In this document: positions 49,916-61,006 of the stretch, one piece after another
How positions within the stretch are numbered: position 1 is the stretch's first letter
Layout of the letters: each line of letters starts with the position of its first letter
Source of the DNA: Paraniabella hibiscisoli
GTDB lineage: Bacteria > Bacteroidota > Bacteroidia > Chitinophagales > Chitinophagaceae
Length of the DNA stretch: 64,000 bases
Direction of reading: 5' to 3'
Assembly (NCBI RefSeq): GCF_022512515.1
Contig: NZ_JAKWBK010000001.1
Span: forward strand, 3,348,001-3,412,000
Program-made: the position numbers and the translations under genes
Notes under the pieces: generated by a model
What the model was told of the DNA's origin: nothing
Databases searched by the model: none
What the model saw: the letters and a program-made list of their open reading frames with translations, nothing else

Positions 49916-52630
49916 TGAAGAAGAAAATATGGAGTGGTATACTGATGGGTACCATGCTCGCATCACTAGTAAAGGCACAGGCACAACAGGCGTTGTATGA
50001 AATGGACCGTTCATCTATGCAATCTGTTTCCCTCAACTCAACAGGTAGTGCAGTACAGAAGGGTTCCTGGTCGATGAAGAAGTTCAGCGAGGGCGGCGCA
50101 GGCGAACAGGTATCATCAGTAGGCAATGCTGCCAATGGTTGGTTGCCGGCCATAGTGCCGGAACGGTTTTAAATAGCCTGGTGTATAATAAAGTATACCC
50201 CGAGCCCTATTTCGGAGATAATAACCGCCGTTCGCGCGGGTTGATACCCGATATCCACGATGCCGGGGCTGATTTCTACCATTACTGGTTTCGGAAACCC
50301 TTTAAAGTGCCGGAAACTTTAAAAGGCAAAAAAATATGGCTCAAGTTTCACGGGATCAATTATAAGGCAGGAGTTTGGCTAAACGGTAAAAAGCTGGGTA
50401 GCATGGCTGGTATGTTTCAGCCTGCCGTTTTCGACGTGACAGATATCGTGCAGCGCAATGGAGATAATGTAGTAGCTGTGGAGGTAAAGCCGGTGGACTT
50501 TCCCGGAGACCTGTTTCGTAATAATAATAAGCGTACCGGTGCGGTGGGTGAAAATAATAATGGGGGAGATGGAGAAATGGGTAAGAATGTCTCCATGCTA
50601 ATGTCGGTGGGCTGGGACTTTTCGGTGCCCGACGGTACGCGCGACCGCAATACCGGTATCTGGCGCGATGTGGAATTGTATAGTACCGGCGATGTAGTTT
50701 TGGCACATCCTTTTGTTCAAACCTATCTGCCCTTACCCGATACCACGGTGGCTATGGAAACAATATCAGTAGAAGTAAGTAATGCCACGCAGCAGCCCCA
50801 GTCGGGGAACCTTACCGGTACGATTGCCGGTACTAATATCCGCTTTGAGACCAGCCTGGTGCTGCAACCCGGCGAAACCCGGCAGGTGGTATTTCGCCCG
50901 GCCGATTACCCGCAATTGAAGATCAAAAATCCAAAGTTGTGGTGGCCCATCAATAAAGGCGGGCAACACCTGTATGAGTTAACGCTTCAATTTGAAAAAG
51001 ATCAAATCGTCAGTCACCAGCTTAAGACCCGTTTTGGCATAAGGCAGGTACAAACAGACCGGTCAACACCCGATAAGTCGCGGCGCTTTATAGTAAACGG
51101 ACATCCTGTTTTCGTAAGAGGCACCAATTGGGTGCCCGAAGCCATGCTGCGCGGATCCGTTCACAGAACGCGTACGGAGCTTAGGTATACCCGCCAGGGA
51201 GGCTTTAACCTGGTTCGGTTATGGGCCGGCGGTATAGCAGAGTCCGACGAATTTTACCGGACATGCGATGAGCTGGGACTGTTGGTTTGGAACGAGTTCT
51301 GGATCACAGGCGATACGCGTTTCCCGGCTGATACCGCCCTTTATTTTCAAAACCTGGAAGCTACCGTAAAACGCATCCGTTCGCATCCTTCAGTGGCTTA
51401 CTACGTGGCGGCTAATGAGTCGAAAGAAATACCGGGCACGCAGGCCCGGATATTTGCCCTGGATTCAACCATCGGCTACCAGGAGCAATCCGAATGCTGT
51501 GGTGTGCATGATGGCAGTCCCTATAAGTATGAGAACCCGATGCAATATTTTGAGAATACAGCCTCACCAAGAGGCAGCCGTGTAGATGGGTTTAATCCGG
51601 AGTATGGCACACCTAGTTTGCCGCTACTGGAGTCGCTAAAAGAAATGATGCCCGCAAAAGATCTCTGGCCCATTAATGATTCGGTGTGGAACTACCTCGA
51701 TGGTAATGGCTTTCATAATATCACTACCAAATACCGCCAGGCGGTTAATGAATTTGGCCCCTCCCGTTCTATTGAAGAATACGCTAAAAAGCACAACTGG
51801 TGGGCGCGCTGAACTACAGGGCTATTGGCGAAGTATGGAATTACAATAAGTTTGGCTGGGGCGACCGCTTTGCCTCGGGGTTTTTGTTCTGGTATAATAA
51901 CAGTCCGCTACCTCAAACGGCCAGCCGAATGTACGATTGGTATTTACGACCTACGGCTGCGCTATACTATTCACAAAACGGCCTGGCGCCGCTGCATCCG
52001 CAGTTCGATTATCTTAAAAATACCGTATCCGTATATAACGATTACCGTAAAGCCTTCCCCGATCATACTGTTGAGGCCCGTATCTATGATATCAACTCAA
52101 AGCTGGTATATACCGGTTCGAAGAAGATATCGATACCGGCCGATGGTACCGTAAAAGATGCACTGCAGTTATCCTTCAGCGATAGCTTAACTCAGGTGCA
52201 TTTCATAAAACTATCACTGAAATCGCCGGCTGGTAAAGAAGTAGGCGAAGCGTTTTACTGGCGGTCAAAGGATGCTTATAAAGGCGCCTGGACAATTACC
52301 GGTCCTGCTGTTTCCGGCTTCTCCGATATCAACAAGTTGCCAGAGGCGCAACTAACTGGAGCCGTTAAAAAACGTGTGCAGAACGGTAAAGTATGGCTCG
52401 ATATGCAGGTGAAGAATGTATCGGATAAAATCTCATTTTTTACACAGGTTCGGTTAACCGATAAAGCCAATGCGGTTATACCTGCTGTATTTTATTCGGA
52501 TAATTTCTTTTCGCTGCTACCGGGAGAAGCCCGTACCGTTACTTTGGAAGTAAGCGAAAAAGCCTGGAGCCAGGTAAAGGGATTGTCGGTAGAGGCTTTT
52601 AATACAAAGGCACTCCAATTAAAGTTATAA
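49915..52630 (+). CDS. GH2 exo-beta-glycosidase (two frame breaks)
   Basis: Signal peptide (MKKKIWSGILMGTMLASLVK). The GH2 jelly-roll follows (FYHYWFRKPFKVPETLKGKK, WLNGKKLGSMAGMFQPAVFD), then the Ig-like domain and the TIM barrel with VRGTNWVPEAML, FNLVRLWAGGIAESDEFYRT, VAANESKEIPG (acid/base Glu) and VNEFGPSRS (nucleophile Glu). One G missing near 50160 (restored: AIVPGTVLNSLVYN) and one near 51806 (restored: WWAALNYRAIGEVWN) complete it to about 905 residues. The segments resemble the exo-beta-D-glucosaminidase / beta-mannosidase branch of GH2. Exact specificity cannot be read. The start overlaps the SGNH stop (TAATG). Confidence 0.88.
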
Positions 52631-52687
52631 TTGGTATTACCCCAACCATCAACAGGGTGGGTAGCCACAGATCATAATAAATATATG

Positions 52688-53811
52688 ATATGAACAGGTT
52701 TTTTTAAGAGCGATATTGCCGGCTGTTTTTATATCCGCAGCAGTTACTGCTACGGCACAGCAGTTACCCGGCTGGGCACTGGGACCTTTTGTAAGGCCCG
52801 CAGGCGTTAATCCTATTATAGTGCCCAATGCACAAACCTTGTTCTTTGATCCCATGAGCCGCAAAAACCTGGCCTGGGAGGCGGGAGATGTGTTCAACCC
52901 CGCGGCAGTCGTAAAGAATAATAAGGTGTGCGTGTTGTACCGTGCCGAAGATGAATCGGGCAAGGGTATTGGCAAACGTACATCAAGGCTGGGCCTCGCC
53001 GAAAGCAAGGATGGTATTGTTATGAAGAAAAGCCCCAAACCGGTTTTTATCCTGATGACGACGGGCAAAAAGAAAATGAGTGGCCGGGTGGCTGTGAAGA
53101 TCCACGTATCGCCGTTACTGCAGAGGGATTGTATGTGATGCTGTATACGCAATGGAACCGCAAAGTGGCCCGCCTGGCCGTGGCTACTTCCAGGGACCTG
53201 GTTAAATGGACCAAGCATGGGCCTGCCTTTGCCAAAGCTTATAACGGCAAATTCAAAGATATGTTTTGTAAGTCTGGCTCTGTGGTAACGAAACTTGAAA
53301 AAGGGAAACAGGTAATTACGAAAGTCAATGGTAAGTATATGATGTATTGGGGAGAGCGCTTTATGAATATTGCTGTTTCCGATGACCTGGTTAACTGGAC
53401 ACCAACGCTCGGTGAAGACGGTAAGCTCGATATGATTGTAAAACCCAGAAACGGTTATTTCGATAGCGACCTAACCGAATGTGGTCCGCCTGCCCTGGTA
53501 ACCGATAAAGGCATTTTGGTATTGTACAACGGTAAAAATAAAGGCAATAAAGATCGCGATACCAATTATACCGCCAATACCTATGCGGCCGGCCAGGTTT
53601 TGTTCGATTTGAATAATCCTTCCAAAGTGATCAGTCGTCTCGATCAGCCTTTTTTGTGCCCACCGAGCCTTTTGAAAAAAGTGGCCAGTACCCGGCAGGC
53701 ACTGTTTTTATAGAAGGACTGGTGGTGTATTTTAAAAGCAAATGGTTTTTATATTATGGCTGCGCCGACAGCAGGGTAGGTGTAGCTGTTTTCGATCCAC
53801 ATACTAAATAA
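52688..53811 (+). CDS. GH130 family mannoside phosphorylase or mannosidase (three frame breaks)
   Basis: The ATG at 52688 with one extra T (run near 52700) gives a signal peptide (MNRFFLRAILPAVFISAAVT). The five-bladed propeller continues WALGPFVRPAGVNPIIVPNA, GDVFNPAAVVKNNKVCVLYR, then after a break near 53046 YPDDDGQKENEWPGGCEDPR, TECGPPALVTDKGILVLYNG, and after a break near 53655 FFVPTEPFEKSGQYPAGTVF and CADSRVGVAVFD. The GGCEDPR and LYRAEDE motifs are those of GH130. Family members are phosphorylases or hydrolases of beta-mannosides. The export signal argues for a hydrolase-type or periplasmic role. About 374 residues, 57 bases after GH2. Confidence 0.88.
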
Positions 53812-53834
53812 CTCCCGCAATAAAAGAAGGTGTT

Positions 53835-53938
53835 TTTGCGGCGAATAATGCCATTTTGATAATTTTTACACTTATTCACCGCATATTTTGCGGCGAATAA
53901 TTTTATTTGCGGCGAATAAGGGCTATTTTCGCCGCAAA
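53835..53938. repeat. Five TTTGCGGCGAATAA boxes upstream of fic
   Basis: Direct copies at 53835-53848, 53887-53900 and 53906-53919; an inverted copy TTATTCACCGCA at 53872-53883; and an inverted, partly diverged copy ATTTTCGCCGCAAA at 53925-53938 that runs into the fic start codon. The inverted and direct copies could form hairpins. The position suggests an operator for the Fic gene. Confidence 0.75.
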
Positions 53939-55055
53939 TGCGTGCTCATGCTACATATATACACCATTTAAAGGACTGGCCCGGTTTTACCTGGGACACA
54001 GCCCGGTTACAGCCTATATTAAATGAGCTGAGGTTAAAACAGGTTCGTTTATTATCCCGCATGGGCAATTTAGGGTTTCCGCTTCGGGTGGAGGCCAATC
54101 TCAACATGATCACACTTGATATTGTTAAGTCCAGCGAAATAGAGGGCGAAGTATTGAATCCCGGGGTGGTGAGATCTTCTGTTGCCAGAAGGTTGGGTAT
54201 AGAAGATGCAGGCACAGCTGTAATCGACCGTAACGTGGAAGGTGTGGTAGAAATGATGCTGGATGCCACTTCAAATTATAAAAAACGCTTACTGAAGAGC
54301 GGCTATTTGGCTGGCAGGCCGCTATGTTTCCAACCGGCAGAAGCGGCATGACTAAGATCGTGACCGGCGGCTGGAGAGATAATGCGGTAAACGATCCAAT
54401 GCAGGTAATCTCCGGTATGATGGGAAGGGAGAACATACATTTCCAGGCTCCCGATGCTGTGTTATTGCCCGATGAAATGTTTGCTTTTTTAAAATGGTTG
54501 AATAATGTAGTGGATATAGATCCTTTTGTTGTTGCCGCTATCGCCCATTTATGGTTTGTTACTATTCACCCGTTTGATGACGGTAATGGCAGGATTGCGC
54601 GTTCCATTACAGACATGCTGCTGGCAAGAGCTGATGAAAGCTCGCTTCGTTTTTATAGCATGTCGGCACAGTTAAGAAAAGAGCGTAACCGTTATTACCA
54701 TATCCTTGAGGAAACACAGCAAGGAAGTATGGAGATAACTGCATGGCTGATCTGGTTTATGGCCTGCCTTGATCGGTCTATAAGTACCAGTGAAGAAATA
54801 TTGGCAGATGTATTGTACAAAAATGCTTTTTGGAGAACGCATGCTATGACGGTTCTGAATAAACGGCAACAGCTGATGCTTGCAAAGATTCTGGATGGTT
54901 ATGCAGGTAAAATTACGTCGTCTAACTGGGCCAGGCACACAGGTAGTTCGCTAGATACTTCGAACCGGGATATTAATGATCTCATACAAAAAGGCATACT
55001 GGAAAAAGGACCTGCAGGAGGCCGCAGCACCAGCTATTTACTGGCTGATTTTTAA
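53938..55055 (+). CDS. Fic family protein (DUF4172-Fic-winged helix), one frame break
   Basis: The N-terminal DUF4172-like part (HHLKDWPGFTWDTARLQPIL) contains the inhibitory helix motif IVKSSEIEGEVLN, in which the Glu blocks ATP-phosphate binding (class II Fic). One A missing near 54287 joins YKKTLTEERLFGW to QAAMFPTGRSGM. The Fic motif is intact: TIHPFDDGNGRIARSI with catalytic His. The C-terminal ~90 residues (NKRQQLMLAKILDGYAGKIT...NRDINDLIQKGILEKG) form a winged helix. It should AMPylate a hydroxyl of an unknown target. About 372 residues restored. Five repeat boxes precede it, one overlapping the start codon, so autoregulation through its winged helix is possible. Confidence 0.88.
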
Positions 55056-55060
55056 GGAGT

Positions 55061-55836
55061 TTACCGGCTATTTTCCCCCTCTTGTAAAGAAGCATAATAA
55101 GCTTCCGGCGACATTTTATACTGTGCTTCAAAACCACGGCTGAAATTCAGCTCCGAGCTAAAACCGGTCTGCTTCATAATCTCTGCCAGCGAAAGCTTAT
55201 TCTCTGCCATCAATGCGGCCGCTTTTTTAAACCGGGTCATATCCACAAATTCTTTGGGAGATAAAGACATCAGGGCCGTGATCTTACGATAAAAAGTAGC
55301 ACGGCTCATAAACAGATGTTCTGCCAGCGCGTCAAAATCTATATTAGGGTCTTTCATATTGGCCTCAATATATGCTTCCAGTTCATTCAAAAACAGTTCG
55401 TCTTTTTTAGAGCGTACCGGTACCTGCACGTGCGCAAAAGGGTCATTGGCAAAATGATCTTTTATTTTGATGCGGTTGCGGAGCAGGTTTTGAATCTGGG
55501 ATAATAATAAGTCAACCGAAAAGGGTTTCTGAATATAGGCATCAGCGCCTACCTGGAGGCCCTCAATATGCGCATGGTGCGTGTTCTTAGAAGTCAGCAG
55601 GATGATGGGTATATGGCTGTAAGCTACATTGGACTTGATCAGCTGGCAAAGCGCAAAGCCATCCATGCCCGGCATCATTACATCCGATATAATCAGGTGA
55701 ATGATTTCTGTGTCTAAAATCTGTTGTGCTTTCCTGCCTCGGGCGCTGTATATATTTTATACGTGTATCCCAGTATATGCGATAAAAAATCAAGCACATC
55801 CTGTTCGTCGTCAATAATAAGAATCGTGTCGGTCAT
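55061..55836 (-). CDS. Response regulator with AraC-type output (one frame break)
   Basis: The start at 55836 (MTDTILIIDDEQDVLDFLSH) lies 1 base after the kinase stop. One base is wrong near 55735; beyond it the receiver continues with IIHLIISDVMMPGMDGFALC (phospho-acceptor Asp), PIILLTSKNTHHAHIEGLQV and AYIQKPFSVD. The output is an AraC helix-turn-helix pair (LFMSRATFYRKITALMSLSP, IMKQTGFSSELNFSRGFEAQ). About 258 residues. It is the regulator half of what in many Bacteroides PULs is one hybrid protein with the upstream kinase. It should activate the adjacent hydrolase genes. It ends 5 bases from the convergent fic stop. Confidence 0.88.
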
Positions 55837-55837
55837 A

Positions 55838-58800
55838 TTATTTTGTTTTTTTCCAGCTGCCTAATTGAAATTCTATTTCCTGGTGTATGGGCAGCCTCAG
55901 TTCAAAACACACCTGGTCGCGCTCGCCCGATAGCAGCTGCAGCGTACCGTTATGCAGTTCGGTAAGGGATCGCGCCAGCGATAAGCCAATGCCGGTGCCT
56001 GGTTTATTATCGCCTCCCACCCGTACAAAGGGTTCAAATATCTGCTGCCTGTACTCGGGTGGAATGCCCTTGCCGTCGTTATTAAAATAAATGGTGAAAT
56101 AGCCATTTTTTTCCTCCACCTTTTCAATAACAATGCTGGCATAAGTAGCTGCATATTTAAGCGCATTCGATATCAGGTTTGAGCATATTTTAATAAAGGC
56201 TTCCCGGTCTACAAAAGCCATAAAGTTGTAGGCGGGTGCTTGCAGTTCCAGTCTAACCGGGCTGGCTTCCGCCTGTTGTTTAAAACCCTCTGCCACATCG
56301 GTGATAAGTGCTGTAATATCTGTCTTCACAAAATTCAGACTGAACTGGTTGGCCTCGGTTTTCCTAAAGTCCAGCAGTTGGCTGGTAAGCGACACCAGCC
56401 TGCGGGTATTTTTCTCCGCAATAGTGAGGCTTTTATTAATCTCGGGATCTTTGCCAAATTGCCGCATCAGCCATTCTATAGGCCCCGATATCAATGTTAA
56501 CGGTGTTTGTATCTCGTGGGTAATATGGGTAAAGAACTCGATCTTGGCCTGGTAGATCTCTTTTTCCTTCTCGTGCTCAAACAGCTGCAGCTTCCGCAGG
56601 TTTTTTCTTTCCAGGTTCTGGCGATACATACGCGTACTGATAAATACGGCTGCTGCTAATAAAAGTATATAAAACAGGTAAGCAATATTACTTTTCCAGA
56701 AGGGTGGGCGTATCCTGATAAATAACCGGCGCTCTTTGCCCAGCCAGCTGCCGGTGTTGCTTTCTGCCTGCACAATAAACTCGTAATCGCCATGGGTGAG
56801 GTCGGTAAAGAAAGCCTTGCGGTTAGTGTTCAGGTAAGTCCAGCCATCATCCATCCCCTTCATACGGAATTTGTAGCGGGTAACCTGGGGCGAAGAGTAG
56901 TTCAGGGCCGCAAACTCAATACTGAAATTGTTCTGATCGTGGTTGAGTACCAGTGTATCGGTATAAAAGATCGACCTTGCCAAAGGGCTTCCGGGCTCGC
57001 CTGGTTCTACATCTTTATTGTTGATCTGGAAACCCGTGATATAAGTAGGCGGGCTCGGCTCTGGTTGGCTGAAGGCGGCCGGATCAAATGCGATCATACC
57101 TTTTACCGATCCAAAATACATACTTCCATCCGTATGCTTGTAAGCTGAGTTGTAATTAAACTGGTCGGTAAGCAAGCCATTGGCCTGGGTATACACTTTT
57201 ATTTTTTCGGTAATAGTGTTAAAGCAGATCAGGCCCTTCAGGGAGCTGATCCACAGGTTGCCTGAGTTGTCTTCCAGTATGCTGTACAGCACATTGCTGG
57301 GCAGGCCCGTTTTGGTACCAAATTTCTTTACGATCTTTTTATCGGGTCCTACTTTAATGAGGCCGCCGCCGGTGGTAGCAAACCACAAAAATCCTTTGTG
57401 GTCTTCCCAGATGCTGTAAACAGCAAATTCGTTTACTACCGTATTATTCACCGTATCTCCAAAACGTATATTGCCCTGCTCACCGGTTTTGGGGTGGTAA
57501 TAGTAGGCGCCTCTTGATACGCTTCCCGTCCAGATATTTCCCTTGCTGTCTTGCCTGATGTCCCAGGTATAACTGTTGTAGGGTATCTGCGGCACCCGTT
57601 TAAAAGTTTTGGTAACCGGGTTATAGCTAAGCAGACTGGCGCCATGGTAGGCGCTGCCCACCAGTATCGTACTGTCCCTGGTAAGGTAAATGCAGGAAAC
57701 AAAATCAATGACCTGCTCGGCGCTGTCTTTAATCACCTTAAAACGGTCGGTTACCTTGCCGGTACGGGTATCCATAATATCCATGCCATTATAGAACATG
57801 CCTACAAATAAGCGGTTATCCAGGGCCAGCAGCCCATGCACATTGTAGTAAGCAATATCATCTTTCTTACCGGTTGCGGTATAATGTGTAAACAGCCCGG
57901 TTGTCAGGTCCAGCCGGTTCACGCCGGCATCTTCCGTGCCAATCCAAAGCTGTCCTTTGGGATCGGCAACAATTTTTCTTACAGCATTGCCCGAGATGGA
58001 ATTAGCCCCGGGTAGCGGATAGTATTTTTAAAGCGGGCATTCTCTTTAGAGTAGTAATTAATGCCTCCGAAATAAGAGCCTACCCACATGCCTCCCTGCC
58101 GGTCTTTGCAAAAAGTATATACCGGGTTATCGTTTAAGGAGTAAGGATCGTTCAGTCTTTTTTGCAGGTGCTGCGCCGTGTTAGCGGCACGGTCGTAAAT
58201 ATAAATACCCGACTCGGTGGCGATCCAGTACTGTTCTCCCTCGCCGCGAATAATATCACGTACATAAATAGAAGCCCGCGGATCTTTTACCAGCGACAGA
58301 GATTGGCAAACACCGGTTTGATGGTTATAGAGCTTCAGTCCCTGGGTAAAGCAGCCGATCAGCACTTCCTGCCCGTTGATGGGATATATTTTACTGATCG
58401 ATCTTAAATGAGCCGGTGTGCGTTCGTCAATGATGCGGGTATTGACCAAATTGCCGGTCTTAAAATTGTACCGGCCAATCGTACCATCTTCCCGCCCGAT
58501 CCATAAGCCTGTGTTGCCATCGGTGGCCATACAGGCGGCCTGCAGGTTTGTTGGTATTAACCGGTTCTTATTAATCTGGTATTGGTGCAGGGTGCCATTA
58601 GTAATAAACCAAAGACGCTCCCGGTTATCCTTTACCAAGTGGTGGATGTAACCGGCAGGCACGGCGGCAACCCGTATGGATAGTTCCTGGTAGGGGTCGT
58701 AACTAAACAGCCCTTTGGCCGTGGCTACCCATAATTTGCCCTTGCGGCCTTCGGTAACCACGTTCACAATATTATTGCCGATATTATCGAAGGTAGATTT

Positions 58801-59037
58801 GCGGTTATCGCAGGGCTTAAAACTGTACCCGTCAAAACGGTTGAGCCCGGCCCGGGTGCCCACCCATATCATACCGTTCTCATCCTGTATCACCGAGGTT
58901 ACTGCATTATGCAACAAACCATCATCTACCTGGTAATGTTTAAAGTAATACTGACCATGGATAGAAAAAGGAACAAGCTGTAACAGCAGGCTTAAAGCAA
59001 TAACGTAATACAGAAAGCGCATCATAACGATCTTCAA
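55838..59037 (-). CDS. Reg_prop/Y_Y_Y sensor histidine kinase, hybrid two-component type (one frame break)
   Basis: Signal peptide (ALSLLLQLVPFSIHGQ) followed by ~14 regulator-propeller repeats forming two beta-propellers (HNAVTSVIQDENGMIWVGTR, KLWVATAKGLFSYDP), a Y_Y_Y domain (RYKFRMKGMDDGWTYLNTN), one transmembrane helix (IAYLFYILLLAAAVFIS), the H-box FFTHITHEIQTPLTLISGPI, and the ATPase motifs NLISNALKYA and GTGIGLSLARSL. A G missing in the run near 58010 breaks the frame; restored: YPGANSISGNAVRKIV. About 1,067 residues. Such proteins bind an oligosaccharide in the periplasm and switch on the local PUL. Here the receiver/AraC part is encoded separately just downstream, or the two are fused if two A are missing in the run near 55850. 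Confidence 0.9.
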
Positions 59038-59380
59038 ATATAGAACAAGGTGGTTAGAATCGCTCTTTTATACCCGTTGAATTATGCAGGCCAGATTACT
59101 GTTTCGGGTATTTGAAACGATTGCACAAAATGTTGAACAGGCAGTATGAACGGCGTGTATTTATTTTGTCCCTGTATTATTAAAGAGCCGGGTAGCTCCT
59201 TATGCGGGCTGTCTGCAATGGATTGCTTTGTAAACGCCAGGGCGTGTGATAACGGTTGCAGTTATAAACGGTGGCAACCGCCTACAACAAGTATTTCAAT
59301 AGCTGCAGACTTCATGTTACCCGTTCAGTCTCCGTGTAGGCCGCTGCGGTTTCTAACCAGTTTAGACCAGTCGTTTTTAC
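59038..59380. other. Intergenic region between the kinase and GH43 genes
   Basis: These 343 bases lie between divergent genes and must hold both promoters. I see no clear TAnnTTTG box, riboswitch or small gene. The short plus-strand frame over 59146-59433 lacks any family feature. Confidence 0.4.
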
Positions 59381-60874
59381 ATGCAGAAAAAGATCCAAAC
59401 AATATTCAACTATGCGCTTGCTTTTTTCATTAGTCCTGTTTTTTGTGTCGCTTATTCCCATTCCCAGCAACTGGTTTTACCGGCCGATCATCCCGATCCG
59501 TCTGTCGTAAAAATAGGGGCCGAGTACTGGGCTGCGGGCACCACTTCCAATTGGTTCCCGGCTTTCACGCTTTACCGTTCCAATGACCTGGTGAACTGGA
59601 AGGCTTCAGGGCATGTATTTAACCAGATGCCCGCCTGGGCAGATTATTATATGTGGGCGCCCGAAATTACTTACGAAAATGGCAAAGTATACCTGTATTA
59701 TACCGGGCATAAAAAAGGCGGCAGTCTTTGTATTGCAGCGGCTGTAGCCGACAGGCCGGAAGGACCTTACCGGGACCTGGGGCCGCTGATGTGTGAAGCC
59801 GATGGCTCTATTGATGCGTTCCCTATGCGCGATGAGCAGGGAAAGCTGTATATGATATGGAAGGAAGATGGCAACAGCAAAGGCAAGCCTACTCCTATTT
59901 GGGCGCAGGAGATGAAGGAAGACCGTACCGGTTTGCTGGGTGTTAAAAAGGAACTGTTTCGTGCTGATAGTCCCTGGGAAAAAGGGCTGGTAGAAGGTGT
60001 ATCTATCATACAGCGCCAGGGGTATTTCTATGCTTTTTATGCAGCGGCAGCTTGCTGTGGTAAAACCTGCAGCTATGGTACCGGCGTAGCCCAGGCCAAA
60101 AACCTGCTGGGGCCATGGGAGAAATTTCCCGGCAACCCTGTATTGGCCGATAATGCAGACTGGAAATGTCCGGGCCATGGAACGCCCGTGGAAAAAGATG
60201 GTCGCTTTTATTATTTGTACCATGGCTACAGCAAGGCCAGCGGCGCTTATGGCGGTCGCCAGGGCTTGTTGAGCGAGTTTACTTTTACTAAAGATGGCTG
60301 GCTGCAATTTATCGATCAACCAGGCAACAAAGGGCCGGTAGTGCCCACCACGGTTATCGATCTTTTTGCCGGCAGTCAATTGGCCGATGCCTGGCACTGG
60401 AGCGTTTTTCAGCCCGTGCGGGCCAAAGTAGCACAAAATACCCTGCAGCTGCAGGCGCTTCCCGGCAATGGCGGCGCTTATGTAGGCCGCTCGGTAATGG
60501 CGGTTCATTACGAGGCGCAGGTAACCCTGCAAAAAAACAGCACGGCCCAGGCCGGGCTGGCGCTGGTGGGCGACGATAAAAATATGGTGTACGCCAGCGT
60601 CCATAAAAACAAGATCCGCCTGGTTCAGCTTAAAAAGACCATGAAACCGTGTTGATGGAAACGGTCATCTCCAACGCTCCATGGCTGCTGCTAAAAGTGC
60701 AGGTAACCGGTAATACCGGGGCCCGCTTTTATACAGCACCAATGGCAGGCAATTTAAAACCTTGAACACTGAGCCGGTAGATATTGCTTTTTGCCTCCCT
60801 GGGACCGTGCCGTACGCATAGCCCTGCTGGCCAAAGGCCCTACCAGCCAACAGGCTTTCTTAAAAAATTTATGA
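59381..60874 (+). CDS. GH43 family glycosidase, copy 1 (frame breaks at the C-terminus)
   Basis: Signal peptide, then the five-bladed GH43 propeller: LPADHPDPSVVKIGAEYWAA with the base Asp, YYMWAPEITYENGKVYLYYT, DGSIDAFPMRDEQGKLYMIW (pKa-modulating Asp) and KGLVEGVSIIQRQGYFYAFY (acid Glu). A concanavalin-like C-terminal domain starts near residue 325 (GPVVPTTVIDLFAGSQLADA). The frame ends at 60655, but two or more corrections extend it through WLLLKVQVTGNTGARFYT to DRAVRIALLAKGPTSQQAFL and a stop at 60874. The family covers arabinofuranosidases, xylosidases and arabinanases with inversion of configuration. Specificity is not certain. Confidence 0.85.
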
Positions 60875-60927
60875 TCAATAACCAGCCTGATCATTTGCTG
60901 GCAAAGCCGGCAGTAAGCCCCACCGGC

Positions 60928-60949
60928 GTTAGCGCAGCGCTGCGTTAGC
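60928..60949. other. Strong GC-rich hairpin between the GH43 genes
   Basis: CGCAGCGCTGCG (60933-60944) is a perfect palindrome, and G-U tolerant pairing extends it to 60928-60949. There is no following T run, so it is not a classical terminator; it may stabilise or separate the two GH43 messages. Confidence 0.5.
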
Positions 60950-61006
60950 TACCCCGGCGGCCCTTTGTAAGTAGCCTAAACCTGTAATTTTTTTGATATG
61001 CTATAT

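Noticed and set aside
59606..60604. Long minus-strand frame inside the GH43 gene (332 residues)
   Set aside because: It lies wholly antisense to a clear GH43 catalytic domain, and its sequence is Gly/Ala/His-rich without domain features; it is a codon-bias shadow.
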